Positions 1-9,166 of a stretch of DNA of 64,000 nt are shown piece after piece. The notes under the pieces were generated by a model. The model was not told where the DNA came from. It ran no database searches and saw only the letters and a program-made list of their open reading frames with translations. The stretch is taken from assembly GCF_003261175.1 (NCBI RefSeq), contig NZ_QLNP01000099.1:62001-126000 (forward strand), in the 5' to 3' direction. The position numbers were made by a program, and so were the translations under genes. The stretch is from Arthrobacter globiformis. GTDB taxonomy: Bacteria > Actinomycetota > Actinomycetes > Actinomycetales > Micrococcaceae. Position 1 is the stretch's first letter, and the number at the start of each line of letters is the position of its first letter.

Positions 1-2
1 AC

Positions 3-425
3 GGCACGGAGGTACTGGTGGCCGGCGTGAGGATCGCCACCCAGACCCCACCCATGCGCGGCGGCAGGCGCGTGGTCTTCATCAGCATCGACGACGGCAC
101 CGGGTGCGTGGATTCCGTGTTCTTCCATGAGGCCCAGGAGCATGCTGGACCGCTGCTGTTCGGGACCCGGCTGCTGCTGATCCGGGGAACCACCCGACGG
201 ACCGGTCCGCGCGGCATCAGCCTCAGCGCCAGCATGGCCTGGGACCTCAGCCAGGTGGACACCCTGCCGTTCCCCGAACCGGAAAACGGTGAAAGGGGGA
301 GCGCTGACCCTGGACAACGTGAGCCAGGGGACGCCGGACCAGATCACTCTGAACAGGACTTCTTGCAGCCGGGACCCCTGGAGGGCATCAGCAGAAATCT
401 GGCCATCACCGGCCTGGGAAGCTGA
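3..425 (+). CDS. dnaE2: Error-prone DNA polymerase (DnaE2-type), C-terminal fragment
   Basis: The 5' end is cut by the window edge; about 140 C-terminal codons remain. The readable part runs through an OB-fold nucleic-acid-binding domain, with the stretches VAGVRIATQTPP, FISIDDGTG and RRTGPRGISL that are typical of the C-terminus of actinobacterial DnaE2 polymerases. The last 55 residues or so are low-complexity and poorly conserved. In the known family DnaE2 works with ImuA' and ImuB in damage-induced mutagenic translesion synthesis. No partner gene is visible here. The call rests on recalled similarity of the OB region, so an ordinary DnaE alpha subunit is a less likely alternative. Confidence 0.72.
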   Translation, partial: GTEVLVAGVRIATQTPPMRGGRRVVFISIDDGTGCVDSVFFHEAQEHAGPLLFGTRLLLIRGTTRRTGPRGISLSASMAWDLSQVDTLPFPEPENGERGSADPGQREPGDAGPDHSEQDFLQPGPLEGISRNLAITGLGS

Positions 426-510
426 CCGGCCCCTCCCATTTCCGCTTTTCCGCCACCATGTTCCACTCGGCCGCCACCGTGGCGCTTTGGCTCGCCACTT
501 CCGCAACAGA

Positions 511-516
511 TAGCAT
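511..516 (+). promoter_or_regulatory. Possible thrS -10 hexamer
   Basis: TAGCAT fits the loose TANNNT pattern of actinobacterial -10 elements and lies about 70 bases before the thrS start. A TTGACG overlaps its 3' side and could instead be a -35 box, but no good -10 follows at 17 bases. Weak prediction. Confidence 0.25.
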
Positions 517-584
517 TGACGAGGCTGGCTGTGGTCCCCGTACGCCACAAGCTACGAAGCCTGAACTTTGAATAGGAGACACCC

Positions 585-2594
585 GTGTCAGATGCCCAGC
601 AGATCACCCTCATCGTCGATGGCGAAGAAATGAAGGTGACTACCGGGACCACCGGCGCGGAACTCTTCTTTGAGCGCCGCGACGTCGTAGTGGCCCGGGT
701 CGACGGCGAGCTCAAGGACCTGGACCAGTCCCTTCCCGAGGGTGCCCAGGTTGAAGGCATCACCATCGATTCCCCCGACGGGCTCAACGTGCTGCGCCAC
801 TCCACCGCCCACGTGATGGCCCAGGCCGTGCAGCAGCTGCGCCCGGACGCCAAGCTGGGCATCGGTCCCTACATCACTGACGGGTTCTACTTCGACTTCG
901 ACGTCGAGGAGCCCTTCACCCCGGAGGACCTGCGCCAGCTGGAAAAGATGATGCTCAAAATCGTCAACCAGAACCAGAAGTTCGTCCGCCGCGTCGTCTC
1001 CGAGGACGAGGCCCGCGAAGCCATGAAGAACGAGCCATACAAGCTCGAACTGCTGGGCAAGAAGAACGACGCCGCCGATGCCGGCGAAGGCGTCAACGTC
1101 GAAGTGGGCGCCGGCGACATCACCATCTACGACAACGTCGACCGCAAGAGCGGGGACAGCGTCTGGTGCGACCTGTGCCGCGGCCCCCACCTGCCCAACA
1201 CCAAGCTCATCTCCAACGCCTTCGCCTTGACCCGGTCCTCGGCGGCGTACTGGCTGGGCAACCAGAACAACCAGCAGCTGCAGCGCATCTACGGCACCGC
1301 GTGGCCCACCAAGGACGCCCTGAAGGCGTACCAGGAACGCATCGCCGAGGCCGAACGCCGCGACCACCGGAAGCTTGGCGCCGAGCTGGACCTGTTCTCT
1401 TTCCCCGACGAGCTGGGATCGGGCCTGCCGGTCTTCCACCCCAAGGGCGGCATCATCCGCAAGGCCATGGAGGACTACTCCCGGCAGCGCCACGTGGACG
1501 CCGGCTATGAGTTCGTCTACACCCCGCACATCACCAAGGGCCACCTGTACGAGGTCTCCGGTCACCTGGACTGGTACCGCGACGGCATGTTCCCCGCGAT
1601 GCACATCGACGCGGAGCACAACGAGGACGGCACCGTCCGCAAGCCCGGCCAGGACTACTACCTCAAGCCGATGAACTGCCCCATGCACAACCTGATCTTC
1701 CGCTCGCGCGGCCGGTCCTACCGCGAACTGCCGCTGCGGCTCTTCGAATTCGGCTCCGTCTACCGCTACGAGAAGTCCGGCGTGGTCCACGGGCTGACCC
1801 GCGTGCGCGGCATGACACAGGACGACGCCCACATCTACTGCACCCGCGAGCAGATGAAGGACGAGCTCACCACCACACTGAACTTCGTCCTCGGCCTGCT
1901 CAAGGACTACGGCCTGGACGACTTTTACCTCGAGCTGTCCACCAAGAACGAGGACAAGTTCGTCGGCGACGACGCCACCTGGGAGGAAGCCACCCGCACC
2001 CTGGCCGAAGTGGCCGAGGCGTCCGGGCTGGAGCTCGTTCCGGACCCGGGCGGAGCCGCGTTCTACGGGCCCAAGATTTCGGTCCAGGCGAAGGATGCCC
2101 TGGGCCGCACCTGGCAGATGTCCACCATCCAGCTCGACTTCAACCTGCCTGAGCGCTTTGAACTCGAGTTCCAGGCCGCCGACGGCACCCGCCAGCGCCC
2201 CGTCATGATCCACCGTGCCCTGTTCGGATCGGTGGAGCGATTCATGGGCGTCCTCACCGAGCACTATGCAGGCGCCTTCCCGGCGTGGCTCGCTCCCGTG
2301 CAGGTGGTGGGCATCCCGGTGGCGGAGGCCTTCAACGACTACATGTTCGACGTCGTCGACAAGCTCAAGGCTGCCGGCATCCGCGCCGAGGTGGACATCT
2401 CCTCGGACCGTTTCCCGAAGAAGATCCGCACGGCGAGCAAGGACAAGATCCCGTTCGTGCTGATCGCCGGCGGAGAGGACGCCGAGGCGGGCGCCGTCTC
2501 CTTCCGGTTCCGGGACGGCAGCCAGGACAACGGCGTACCCGTGGCCGAGGCTGTCCAGCGGATTGTGGACGCTGTCCGCAACCGGACCAGCTAG
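585..2594 (+). CDS. thrS: Threonine--tRNA ligase
   Basis: Cytoplasmic class II aminoacyl-tRNA synthetase that charges tRNA-Thr. The 669-residue protein has the full architecture: an N-terminal TGS domain (about 1-65), the editing domain with HSTAH at 72-76 and a later CxxC..H zinc-like cluster (CDLCRGPH), the catalytic core with MNCPMHN and the class II motifs ([19 protein letters not shown]), and a C-terminal anticodon-binding domain. The GTG start is preceded by AGGAGA at 574-579. The stop lies 20 bases before the HIT gene, so thrS, HIT and pgsA probably share a transcript, as in many actinobacteria. Confidence 0.97.
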   Translation: MSDAQQITLIVDGEEMKVTTGTTGAELFFERRDVVVARVDGELKDLDQSLPEGAQVEGITIDSPDGLNVLRHSTAHVMAQAVQQLRPDAKLGIGPYITDGFYFDFDVEEPFTPEDLRQLEKMMLKIVNQNQKFVRRVVSEDEAREAMKNEPYKLELLGKKNDAADAGEGVNVEVGAGDITIYDNVDRKSGDSVWCDLCRGPHLPNTKLISNAFALTRSSAAYWLGNQNNQQLQRIYGTAWPTKDALKAYQERIAEAERRDHRKLGAELDLFSFPDELGSGLPVFHPKGGIIRKAMEDYSRQRHVDAGYEFVYTPHITKGHLYEVSGHLDWYRDGMFPAMHIDAEHNEDGTVRKPGQDYYLKPMNCPMHNLIFRSRGRSYRELPLRLFEFGSVYRYEKSGVVHGLTRVRGMTQDDAHIYCTREQMKDELTTTLNFVLGLLKDYGLDDFYLELSTKNEDKFVGDDATWEEATRTLAEVAEASGLELVPDPGGAAFYGPKISVQAKDALGRTWQMSTIQLDFNLPERFELEFQAADGTRQRPVMIHRALFGSVERFMGVLTEHYAGAFPAWLAPVQVVGIPVAEAFNDYMFDVVDKLKAAGIRAEVDISSDRFPKKIRTASKDKIPFVLIAGGEDAEAGAVSFRFRDGSQDNGVPVAEAVQRIVDAVRNRTS

Positions 2595-2614
2595 CCGCGG
2601 CGGAGGGGGCACAC

Positions 2615-3202
2615 GTGCAGGAGAACACAGGGTCGGGCTATCCAGGCGACGCGGAGGTGACGGACGATTTCGGCCTCGCCGGCGTTCCGGATGCCTTCCA
2701 GCGGCTGTGGACTCCGCACCGCATGGCCTACATCAAGGGCGGGCAGCACCAGTTCAAGAACGAGGATGACTGCCCGTTCTGCATCGCGCCCGCGCGCACC
2801 GATGAGGAGTCGCTCATCGTGTATCGCGGACGCACGAGCTACGTGGTGCTGAACCTGTTCCCCTACAACCCCGGCCACCTGCTGGTGTGCCCCTACCGTC
2901 ACGTCCCTGACTACACGGACCTGACGGTGGAGGAGACGGCCGAATTCGCCGACCTGACGCAGACCGCGATGCGGGTGCTGCGGAAGGTGGCGAATCCCGG
3001 CGGCTTCAACCTGGGCATGAACCAGGGGGTTGTGGGCGGGGCCGGCATCGCGGGGCACCTGCACCAGCACATCGTTCCGCGCTGGGGCGGTGACGGAAAC
3101 TTCTTCCCGATCATTGCCCAGACCAAGGCGATCACCCAGACGCTCGACGAGGTCCGCCAGCAGGTTGCCGACGCCTGGCCCGGGGAGACGCATGCTGAAT
3201 AG
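2615..3202 (+). CDS. HIT-family nucleotide hydrolase
   Basis: A 195-residue protein with a histidine-triad domain. The C-terminal motif reads HLHQHIVPRW, the H-phi-H-phi-H-phi-phi catalytic signature of HIT nucleotide hydrolases and transferases. A CPFC pair near residue 51 may bind zinc, as in Fhit/HinT-like actinobacterial proteins. The family cleaves dinucleoside polyphosphates or AMP-linked compounds; the substrate here is unknown. The GTG start is chosen because GGAGGGGG ends 6 bases before it and because it lies just after thrS. It overlaps pgsA by 11 bases, implying translational coupling. Confidence 0.88.
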   Translation: MQENTGSGYPGDAEVTDDFGLAGVPDAFQRLWTPHRMAYIKGGQHQFKNEDDCPFCIAPARTDEESLIVYRGRTSYVVLNLFPYNPGHLLVCPYRHVPDYTDLTVEETAEFADLTQTAMRVLRKVANPGGFNLGMNQGVVGGAGIAGHLHQHIVPRWGGDGNFFPIIAQTKAITQTLDEVRQQVADAWPGETHAE

Positions 3203-3812
3203 GCATGCCCGCGGGTTCTTCACCGCGCTGTTTACCCCGCTTGCACGCTGGCTACTGAAAATTGGCGTCTCGCCGGACGCGATCACCATAGTGGGAACGG
3301 CCGGCGTGGTGGTCGGGGCCCTGGTGTTCTACCCGCTGGGCCAGCTTTGGTGGGGAACGCTCTTTATCACCCTGTTCATCTTCTCCGACGTCATCGACGG
3401 CATCATGGCCCGGATGCAGAACCTCGGCGGGCGCTGGGGCAACTTCCTCGACTCCAGCCTGGACCGGCTGGCCGACGGCGCCCTCTTTGCCGGCCTGGCC
3501 ATCTGGTTTTTCACCGGCGGCGCGGATGCCCCCATAGCCATTGCCGCCGTCGTCTGCCTTGTCCTTGGCATGGTGGTCTCCTATGTCCGGGCGAAGGCCG
3601 AATCCCTCGGCTTCCAGGCGAACGTGGGCATTGCCGAACGTGCTGAACGGCTGGTCTCCGTCCTGGTGATCACCGGTCTTACCGGCGTCGGACTGCCGCC
3701 CGTTGTGCTGCTGGCGACCCTCGTGCTGCTGGCGGCGGCGAGCCTCGTCACGGTGGTCCAGCGCGTCCTGGCCGTGCGCATCCAGGCGCTGGAAGACTCC
3801 GAACAAACCTGA
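3192..3812 (+). CDS. pgsA: CDP-alcohol phosphatidyltransferase, probable phosphatidylinositol-phosphate synthase
   Basis: A 206-residue integral membrane enzyme with several hydrophobic helices. It carries the CDP-alcohol phosphotransferase signature DGxxAR-x8-GxxxDxxxD, seen as DGIMAR followed by G-NFL-D-SSL-D. By position behind thrS-HIT it corresponds to actinobacterial PgsA1, which joins CDP-diacylglycerol and inositol-1-phosphate. The ATG start overlaps the end of the HIT gene by 11 bases. In mycobacteria the next genes are the PIM acyltransferase patA and mannosyltransferase pimA; here pdxS follows directly, so mannosylation genes are absent from this locus. Substrate assignment is by context; phosphatidylglycerol-phosphate synthase is the alternative. 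Confidence 0.85.
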   Translation: MLNRHARGFFTALFTPLARWLLKIGVSPDAITIVGTAGVVVGALVFYPLGQLWWGTLFITLFIFSDVIDGIMARMQNLGGRWGNFLDSSLDRLADGALFAGLAIWFFTGGADAPIAIAAVVCLVLGMVVSYVRAKAESLGFQANVGIAERAERLVSVLVITGLTGVGLPPVVLLATLVLLAAASLVTVVQRVLAVRIQALEDSEQT

Positions 3813-3953
3813 TTAAGCCGCGCTGCCGCCGTGGGACTAGTATTAGAACTGCCCGGTCAATGGATCCGGTAATCCGGTGTGTGCGAAAAACGGCATGTCT
3901 GTGCCGTGCCTGCACTCCCGGCGAAGGTCATCTAGCTACCCATAGGGGTTTTT

Positions 3954-4880
3954 GTGTCTACACCTGATGTAAGCAACGAAGCCGGCTCGTCCGCCAACAA
4001 CGTGACGGGCAGCAACCGCGTCAAGCGCGGCATGGCAGAGATGCTCAAGGGCGGCGTCATCATGGACGTCGTCAACGTCGAACAGGCCCGCATCGCCGAA
4101 GACGCCGGTGCCGTTGCCGTCATGGCGCTCGAGCGCGTCCCGGCCGACATCCGCGCCCAGGGCGGCGTGTCCCGCATGTCCGATCCGGACATGATCGACC
4201 AGATCATCGATGCCGTTTCCATCCCGGTCATGGCAAAGGCCCGGATCGGCCACTTCGTCGAGGCCCAGGTCCTGCAGTCCCTCGGCGTTGACTACATCGA
4301 CGAGTCCGAGGTGCTGACCCCGGCCGACTACGTCAACCACATCGACAAGTGGAACTTCAAGGTTCCCTTCGTCTGCGGTTCCACCAACCTCGGTGAGGCG
4401 CTGCGCCGCATCAACGAGGGCGCGGCCATGATCCGCTCCAAGGGCGAAGCCGGCACCGGCGACGTCTCCAACGCCACCGGGCACATGCGCCAGATCCGCG
4501 CCGAGATCGCCAAGCTCGCAGCCCTGCCCGAGGACGAGCTCTACGTCGCGGCCAAGGAACTGCAGGCCCCGTACGAACTGGTCAAGGAAGTCGCCGCCAC
4601 CGGCAAGCTCCCCGTGGTGCTGTTCACCGCCGGCGGCATCGCCACCCCGGCCGACGCCGCGATGATGATGCAGCTCGGCGCAGACGGCGTGTTCGTCGGC
4701 TCGGGCATCTTCAAGTCCGGCAACCCGGCCCAGCGTGCCGCCGCCGTCGTGAAGGCCACCACCTTCTTCGATGACCCGGACGTCATCGCCAAGGCCTCCC
4801 GCGGCCTGGGCGAAGCCATGGTCGGCATCAACGTCGACGAAATCCCGCAGCCGCACCGCCTCGCCGAGCGCGGCTGGTAA
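3954..4880 (+). CDS. pdxS: Pyridoxal 5'-phosphate synthase lyase subunit
   Basis: A 308-residue (beta/alpha)8 barrel that makes PLP from ribose 5-phosphate, glyceraldehyde 3-phosphate and ammonia supplied by PdxT. The sequence is strongly conserved: [41 protein letters not shown] and [13 protein letters not shown], with the substrate-binding lysines in MAKARIGHF and SKGEAG. The GTG start follows AGGGG at 3943-3947. It is separated from pdxT by about 5.7 kb. No divergent pdxR-type regulator is present. Confidence 0.97.
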   Translation: MSTPDVSNEAGSSANNVTGSNRVKRGMAEMLKGGVIMDVVNVEQARIAEDAGAVAVMALERVPADIRAQGGVSRMSDPDMIDQIIDAVSIPVMAKARIGHFVEAQVLQSLGVDYIDESEVLTPADYVNHIDKWNFKVPFVCGSTNLGEALRRINEGAAMIRSKGEAGTGDVSNATGHMRQIRAEIAKLAALPEDELYVAAKELQAPYELVKEVAATGKLPVVLFTAGGIATPADAAMMMQLGADGVFVGSGIFKSGNPAQRAAAVVKATTFFDDPDVIAKASRGLGEAMVGINVDEIPQPHRLAERGW

Positions 4881-4894
4881 AAGGACTAATAGCG

Positions 4895-4942
4895 ACGACG
4901 ACGGCCGGTCACCTTCCGAGGTGACCGGCCGTCGTCGTTCTT
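4895..4942. terminator. Bidirectional hairpin terminator between pdxS and the M3 peptidase
   Basis: A perfect 20-bp inverted repeat (4895-4914 with 4919-4938) around a TCCG loop, followed on the plus strand by TTCTTT. It lies between the convergent pdxS and peptidase genes and can serve both. Confidence 0.85.
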
Positions 4943-6954
4943 TATTCGAGGCCGCGGCGCTTGAGCAGGGGCACGAGGGCGGCGTCGCGGCCGCGGAGGG
5001 TGCGGAACGACTCGAGCGGATCCCTGCTGTTGCCGCGGGAGAGCAGCTCGGCGCGGAACCGGTCGCCGTTGGCCCTGCTGAGGCCGCCGTTTTCGGTGAA
5101 CCAGTCCACGGTCTCGGCGTCCAGCACCTCGCTCCAGATGTAGGAGTAGTAGCCCGCGGAGTAGCCGTCGCCCGCAAAGATGTGCTGGAAATAGCCCGTC
5201 CGGTAGCGCGGCGGAATCAGCGGATGGGCAACCCCTGCCGCGGCCAGTGCCTTCGCCTCGAATTCCAGGGCATCCTGCGGAACGCCGTCGGCATCCAGGA
5301 CGTGCCACGCCAGATCCAGCAGCGCAGCACCGAGGTACTCCGTGGTGGCGAAGCCCTCGCCCCACAGGCGGGACTCGTTGAGCCGGTCGACGACGTCCTG
5401 GGCCAGCGGCTCCCCGGTGGCGTGGTGGCGGGCGTAGTTGGACAGCACCTCCGGCCACATGATCCACATTTCGTTGACCTGGGACGGGTACTCCACAAAG
5501 TCCCGCGGCACCGACGTGCCGGAGAAACGGGGGTAGGTGACGTCGGAGAACAGCCCGTGCAGGGCGTGGCCGAACTCGTGAAACGCCGTGCGCACCTCAT
5601 CGAGCGTGAGCAGCGTGGGCTCACCCGCGGGCGGTTTGGAGATGTTCAGGTTGTTGATGACCACCGGCTTGGTGCCAAGAAGCGCCGACTGGTCCACCAG
5701 CGAATTCATCCACGCCCCGCCTCGTTTGCTTTCGCGGGTGTAGTAGTCGCCGAGAAACAGCCCCAGCTCCGTTCCGTCCGCCTCCCGGACCTCCCAGACC
5801 CGGACATCCTCGTGGTAGCCGGCGAGGTCCGTGCGCTCATGGAAAGTGATGCCGAAGAGTGAGGTCGCGGCGAAGAACACTCCATCCGTCAGCACCCGGT
5901 CCAGCTCGAAGTACGGCCTGAGGGCCTGCTCGTCCACCGTGTACCGTTCCCGACGCACCTTCGCGGAGTAGTAGGCCCAGTCCCAGGCCTCCAGCGGGTG
6001 GCCTGCGCTCTCGGCCAGGGCCGCGGCCTCGGCGTCGGCGTTCCGGACGGCAGCTGGTGCCAGCCGGTTCAGCATGGACCGGACAGCGCCGAAGTCCGGC
6101 GCCGTCTGCCGGTCCACCACCAGTTCGGCATAGTTGGCGAAGCCCAGCAGCGCGGCCTTTTCGGCGCGGAGCCGGACCAGGGAGTTCACAAGGTCGAGTA
6201 CGTCGAGGTCACCGCCGGTGCTGCCGCGGGCCACTGACGCCTCGAAGAGCCGCCGGCGCACGTCCCGGTTGTCCAGTGCGGCGAGGGCGGGCTGGTTGCT
6301 TGGCTGGATCAGCGTCAGGAGGAACTTGCCGTCATGCCCGGCAACCCGGGCTGCTTCCGCGGCGCTGGCGATCTCATCCGCGGGAAGGCCGGCCAAGTCG
6401 TCGGCACTGTCCAGCAGCAGTGCGGCAGACTTCATCCCCTCCTTGACGCGCTGCCCGAATTCCGTGCCCAGCCGCGACAGCTCGGCGTTCAGCGAACGGA
6501 GCCGGTCCTGGCCGGCGTCGTCCAGCTGAATCCCGGACTGGCGGAACTCCTTGAGGTACTCCTCCACAAGCCTGGCCGATTCGGCGTCCAAACCCGCGGT
6601 ATCCACGGCGGCGAACCGCTCGTAGAGTGCCCGGTTCAGATACACGGCATCCTGATGCGCGGCGAAGCGGGGCGACAGTTCGGTCTCCAGCTTCCTGATG
6701 GCCTCGGAGGCGTCGGCCGAAACCAGGGTAAAGAAGGAAGCCGCGGCGCGGTCCAGCAGCCGGCCGGACTTCTCCATGGCCAGCGCCGTGTTGTCGAAGG
6801 TGGCGGGCCCGGGGTTGTCCACGATGGCCTGGATCTCTGCCAAGTGCTCGGCGAGCCCGGCGTCAACCGCCTCGGCGTAGTGGTCGTCGCCGATGTCGGC
6901 AAACGGCGGCAGTCCGAAGGGCAGGGCACTGGGGGAGAGGAGGGGATTGGTCAT
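4942..6954 (-). CDS. M3-family zinc metallopeptidase (peptidyl-dipeptidase Dcp / oligopeptidase A-like)
   Basis: A 670-residue cytoplasmic metallopeptidase that would degrade short peptides. The catalytic zinc site is HEFGH at 459-463 (context FHEFGHALHGLF), with the third ligand region further on in the helical M3 fold. No signal peptide is seen. Length matches Dcp and PrlC/OpdA enzymes. The ATG start is preceded in sense by AAGGGTTGC. The gene points towards pdxS and away from the CapA-like gene, with about 100 bases of divergent promoter region. Whether it is a strict dipeptidyl carboxypeptidase or an oligopeptidase cannot be read from the sequence. Confidence 0.92.
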   Translation of the reverse strand: MTNPLLSPSALPFGLPPFADIGDDHYAEAVDAGLAEHLAEIQAIVDNPGPATFDNTALAMEKSGRLLDRAAASFFTLVSADASEAIRKLETELSPRFAAHQDAVYLNRALYERFAAVDTAGLDAESARLVEEYLKEFRQSGIQLDDAGQDRLRSLNAELSRLGTEFGQRVKEGMKSAALLLDSADDLAGLPADEIASAAEAARVAGHDGKFLLTLIQPSNQPALAALDNRDVRRRLFEASVARGSTGGDLDVLDLVNSLVRLRAEKAALLGFANYAELVVDRQTAPDFGAVRSMLNRLAPAAVRNADAEAAALAESAGHPLEAWDWAYYSAKVRRERYTVDEQALRPYFELDRVLTDGVFFAATSLFGITFHERTDLAGYHEDVRVWEVREADGTELGLFLGDYYTRESKRGGAWMNSLVDQSALLGTKPVVINNLNISKPPAGEPTLLTLDEVRTAFHEFGHALHGLFSDVTYPRFSGTSVPRDFVEYPSQVNEMWIMWPEVLSNYARHHATGEPLAQDVVDRLNESRLWGEGFATTEYLGAALLDLAWHVLDADGVPQDALEFEAKALAAAGVAHPLIPPRYRTGYFQHIFAGDGYSAGYYSYIWSEVLDAETVDWFTENGGLSRANGDRFRAELLSRGNSRDPLESFRTLRGRDAALVPLLKRRGLE

Positions 6955-7042
6955 GAAGCAACCCTTTCATGCAGCTCTGCGGTGCACAATGATTTGGCGG
7001 CTTCTACGGGCGGGTTGCCCGGCGCCGGCGCGCCGGCGGACT

Positions 7043-7048
7043 TACGCT
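7043..7048 (+). promoter_or_regulatory. Possible -10 box for the CapA-like gene (leaderless arrangement)
   Basis: TACGCT fits TANNNT and ends 6 bases before the ATG at 7055, so transcription could begin at the start codon. The intervening GGGGTC could alternatively act as a weak ribosome binding site. Confidence 0.35.
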
Positions 7049-7054
7049 GGGGTC

Positions 7055-8371
7055 ATGGGGAACAACAACGTATCCGGCCGTGCATTCCAAGCGGCCGCCG
7101 CTGCACTGCTGATGGCGGGGCTGGCGTCCTGCGGCGTGGCCGCCGAGCAGGCCGGGCCGCAGACGGGTAACCAGACCGGCAGTGAATCCGGCAGCCAGCC
7201 TGCCACTGCGGCCCGCCAGCCTTCGGGCCCGGCCGCGCAGTCCAGCGCCGGCAGCACTGCCGCTGCAACGCCGACGGCGGACCCCACCTCGAGCGCCGCA
7301 CCCACCCCAACCCCGGGTGCAGGTCCCGCGTGCGCCTCGGTCCGCTGCACGTCTGTCCTGGTGACCGGTGACATGCTGGTGCACACCCAGCTGTGGCAAC
7401 AGGCCCACGAAGATGCCGTGGCCGGCGGAGTCAGAGGACTGGACTTCGGTCCGCTGCTGGAAGGGCAGCGGCGCTACATCGAACAGAGCGACCTCGCCAT
7501 CTGCCACCAGGAAACGCCGGTGGCGCTGCCCGGAGGACCCTTCTCCGCGTACCCTTCCTTCAACGTCCCGCCCCAGATCGCCGCTGCCGCCAAATCGGTC
7601 GGCTACCGTGCCTGCACCACGGCCAGCAACCACACCATCGACCAAGGCACAGAGGGTCTCACCAGAACGCTGGATGTGCTGGACACAGCAGGGCTGGAGC
7701 ACACCGGCTCCTACCGGACGCAGGCCGAGTCCCAGGGCATCCTCATCATGCAGACCGACGCCGCCCGCATTGCCGTTATCGAGGGCACCTACGGACTCAA
7801 CGGGCAGGTCCCGGAACAGCCGTGGCAGGTGGACATGCTCGACGCCCCCACCATGATCGCCAAGGCCAAGGAGGCGAGGAAGCTGGGCGCGGACATCGTC
7901 CTCGGCGCCATGCACGCGGGGGACGAGTACGCCAGTGCCCCGAACGCCCAGCAGCTGGAGGTGGCGCACGCGCTGGCGGACAGCGGCCAGTTCACCATGA
8001 TCTACGGGCACCACACCCACTCAGTGCTCCCCGTCGAAAAGTACAAGGGAACATGGATCGCCTACGGCTTAGGCAACGGCGTGACAGAACTGTCCCCGAC
8101 GTACGTCGTTAACAACGAGGGCCTCCTGCTCCGGGCACAGTTCAGCCAGGACAGTGCCGGCAAATGGACCGCATCCGACGTCGCCTGGGCGCCGTCGGTC
8201 ATCGTCAGCAGCCCCTACCGCTGGTGCTCTGTGGCCGCTGACGCCCCGCAGGGCGTCTGCGCCAGTCCCGCGGCGGACGCCGACACCCGGCTGCGGACCA
8301 AACAGGTGGTGGAGTCCATGGGCGCGGCGCAGGCCGGAGCCCGCGAGCTGCTGGTCACCAAGGAACGCTGA
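7055..8371 (+). CDS. CapA-family lipoprotein (metallophosphatase-fold, poly-gamma-glutamate capsule-like)
   Basis: A 438-residue exported lipoprotein. Residues 1-26 form a signal peptide ending in the lipobox LASC (Cys26). Residues about 30-90 are a Ser/Thr/Ala/Pro/Gln linker. The CapA/PGA_cap domain follows, with VTGDMLVH, the SNHTIDQG segment, GAMHAGDEY and GHHTHSVLP, which together make the metal-site signature of the calcineurin-like CapA fold. No capB/capC genes are nearby, so capsule synthesis is not implied. It sits beside murT-gatD and may act in the envelope. The ATG at 7055 is chosen because it opens directly into the signal peptide. Confidence 0.83.
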   Translation: MGNNNVSGRAFQAAAAALLMAGLASCGVAAEQAGPQTGNQTGSESGSQPATAARQPSGPAAQSSAGSTAAATPTADPTSSAAPTPTPGAGPACASVRCTSVLVTGDMLVHTQLWQQAHEDAVAGGVRGLDFGPLLEGQRRYIEQSDLAICHQETPVALPGGPFSAYPSFNVPPQIAAAAKSVGYRACTTASNHTIDQGTEGLTRTLDVLDTAGLEHTGSYRTQAESQGILIMQTDAARIAVIEGTYGLNGQVPEQPWQVDMLDAPTMIAKAKEARKLGADIVLGAMHAGDEYASAPNAQQLEVAHALADSGQFTMIYGHHTHSVLPVEKYKGTWIAYGLGNGVTELSPTYVVNNEGLLLRAQFSQDSAGKWTASDVAWAPSVIVSSPYRWCSVAADAPQGVCASPAADADTRLRTKQVVESMGAAQAGARELLVTKER

Positions 8372-8381
8372 CAGCCGTGCG

Positions 8382-8410
8382 CTGAACGGGAGTGTGTCCC
8401 GTTCAGGTTA
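8382..8410. terminator. Hairpin terminator between the CapA-like gene and gatD
   Basis: A 10-bp perfect stem (8382-8391 with 8397-8406) and a 5-base loop lie between two convergent genes. A partly T-rich stretch (GTTATTCCT) follows on the plus strand. Confidence 0.65.
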
Positions 8411-8413
8411 TTC

Positions 8414-9166
8414 CTAGCGCGGCCGGCGGGCCGCGTGCTCGCGGGCCAGAACGGCGTAGCGGTCATCCGCTTCGCCGGGTGTGAAGGTCCCGTACTTGCG
8501 TTCGACGGCGGTCCGGATCAGGAAGTCGGCGATGGCCGGGTTCTTGGGCAGCAGGGAACCGTGCAGGTAGCTGGCCACGATGTTGCGGTACCGGGCTCCC
8601 TCCTGGCCGTCGCTGCTGTTGTTGCCGGTGCCCTTCGCGACCGTCCCCAGCGGTGCGACACCGGGACCCAGGGTGGTCTGGCCGCTGTGGTTTTCGTAGC
8701 CCAGGACCTCGCCGAACTCCGGGGTGGTGACCTTGACGTTGCCGATCAGCCGCTCATCCGTGCCGTGGGTCTCTATATCCAGAACGCCGATGCCGGGAAT
8801 GACCGGGCCTGAGCGGGTCTTGAAGAAGCGGCCGAACAGCTGGTAGAGCCCGCAGATGAGCAGCATAGGCGTGCCGTCCTCGGCCATCCCCTTAAGGAGG
8901 CCGGCGCGTGACTGAAGGTCGTCCTGGATCACAAGCTGGCCGCTGTCCTGACCGCCGCCGCCAAGGATGATGTCGACGCCCTCCGGGAACTCGTCGCCCA
9001 CGTTGTACTCGAGCAGCTCCGGCGTGTATCCGTGCCACTTCAGGCGCTGCTGCAGCACCAGGGCATTGCCCCAGTCGCCGTAGATATTCATTTCCCGCGG
9101 GTACAGCTGCAGGACGCGGATGGTTCCCTTTGACGCGGTAGTGCCGGCAGTCGATTCGGGGGTCAA
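8414..9166 (-). CDS. gatD: Lipid II isoglutaminyl synthase, glutaminase subunit GatD
   Basis: A 250-residue class I glutamine amidotransferase of the CobB/CobQ type. It releases ammonia from glutamine for amidation of the D-iso-glutamate in lipid II by its partner MurT. The nucleophile is Cys105 in MLLICGLYQLFG and the matching histidine is His202 in YLHGSLLPKNP. Its start overlaps the murT stop by 4 bases (ATGA), so the two subunits are translationally coupled. The protein lacks the ATP-binding half of CobB/CobQ, as expected for GatD. Confidence 0.93.
   Translation of the reverse strand: MTPESTAGTTASKGTIRVLQLYPREMNIYGDWGNALVLQQRLKWHGYTPELLEYNVGDEFPEGVDIILGGGGQDSGQLVIQDDLQSRAGLLKGMAEDGTPMLLICGLYQLFGRFFKTRSGPVIPGIGVLDIETHGTDERLIGNVKVTTPEFGEVLGYENHSGQTTLGPGVAPLGTVAKGTGNNSSDGQEGARYRNIVASYLHGSLLPKNPAIADFLIRTAVERKYGTFTPGEADDRYAVLAREHAARRPR

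Noticed and set aside
588-2612. Long minus-strand open frame opposite thrS, and similar frames opposite rel, aspS and alaS
   Set aside because: They mirror strongly conserved genes, have no recognisable domains and show the composition expected from the complementary strand of GC-rich coding DNA.
4771-5862. Plus-strand open frame covering the pdxS end and the M3 peptidase C-terminus
   Set aside because: It crosses a strong terminator and lies antisense to the HEFGH-containing peptidase; no domain is seen.
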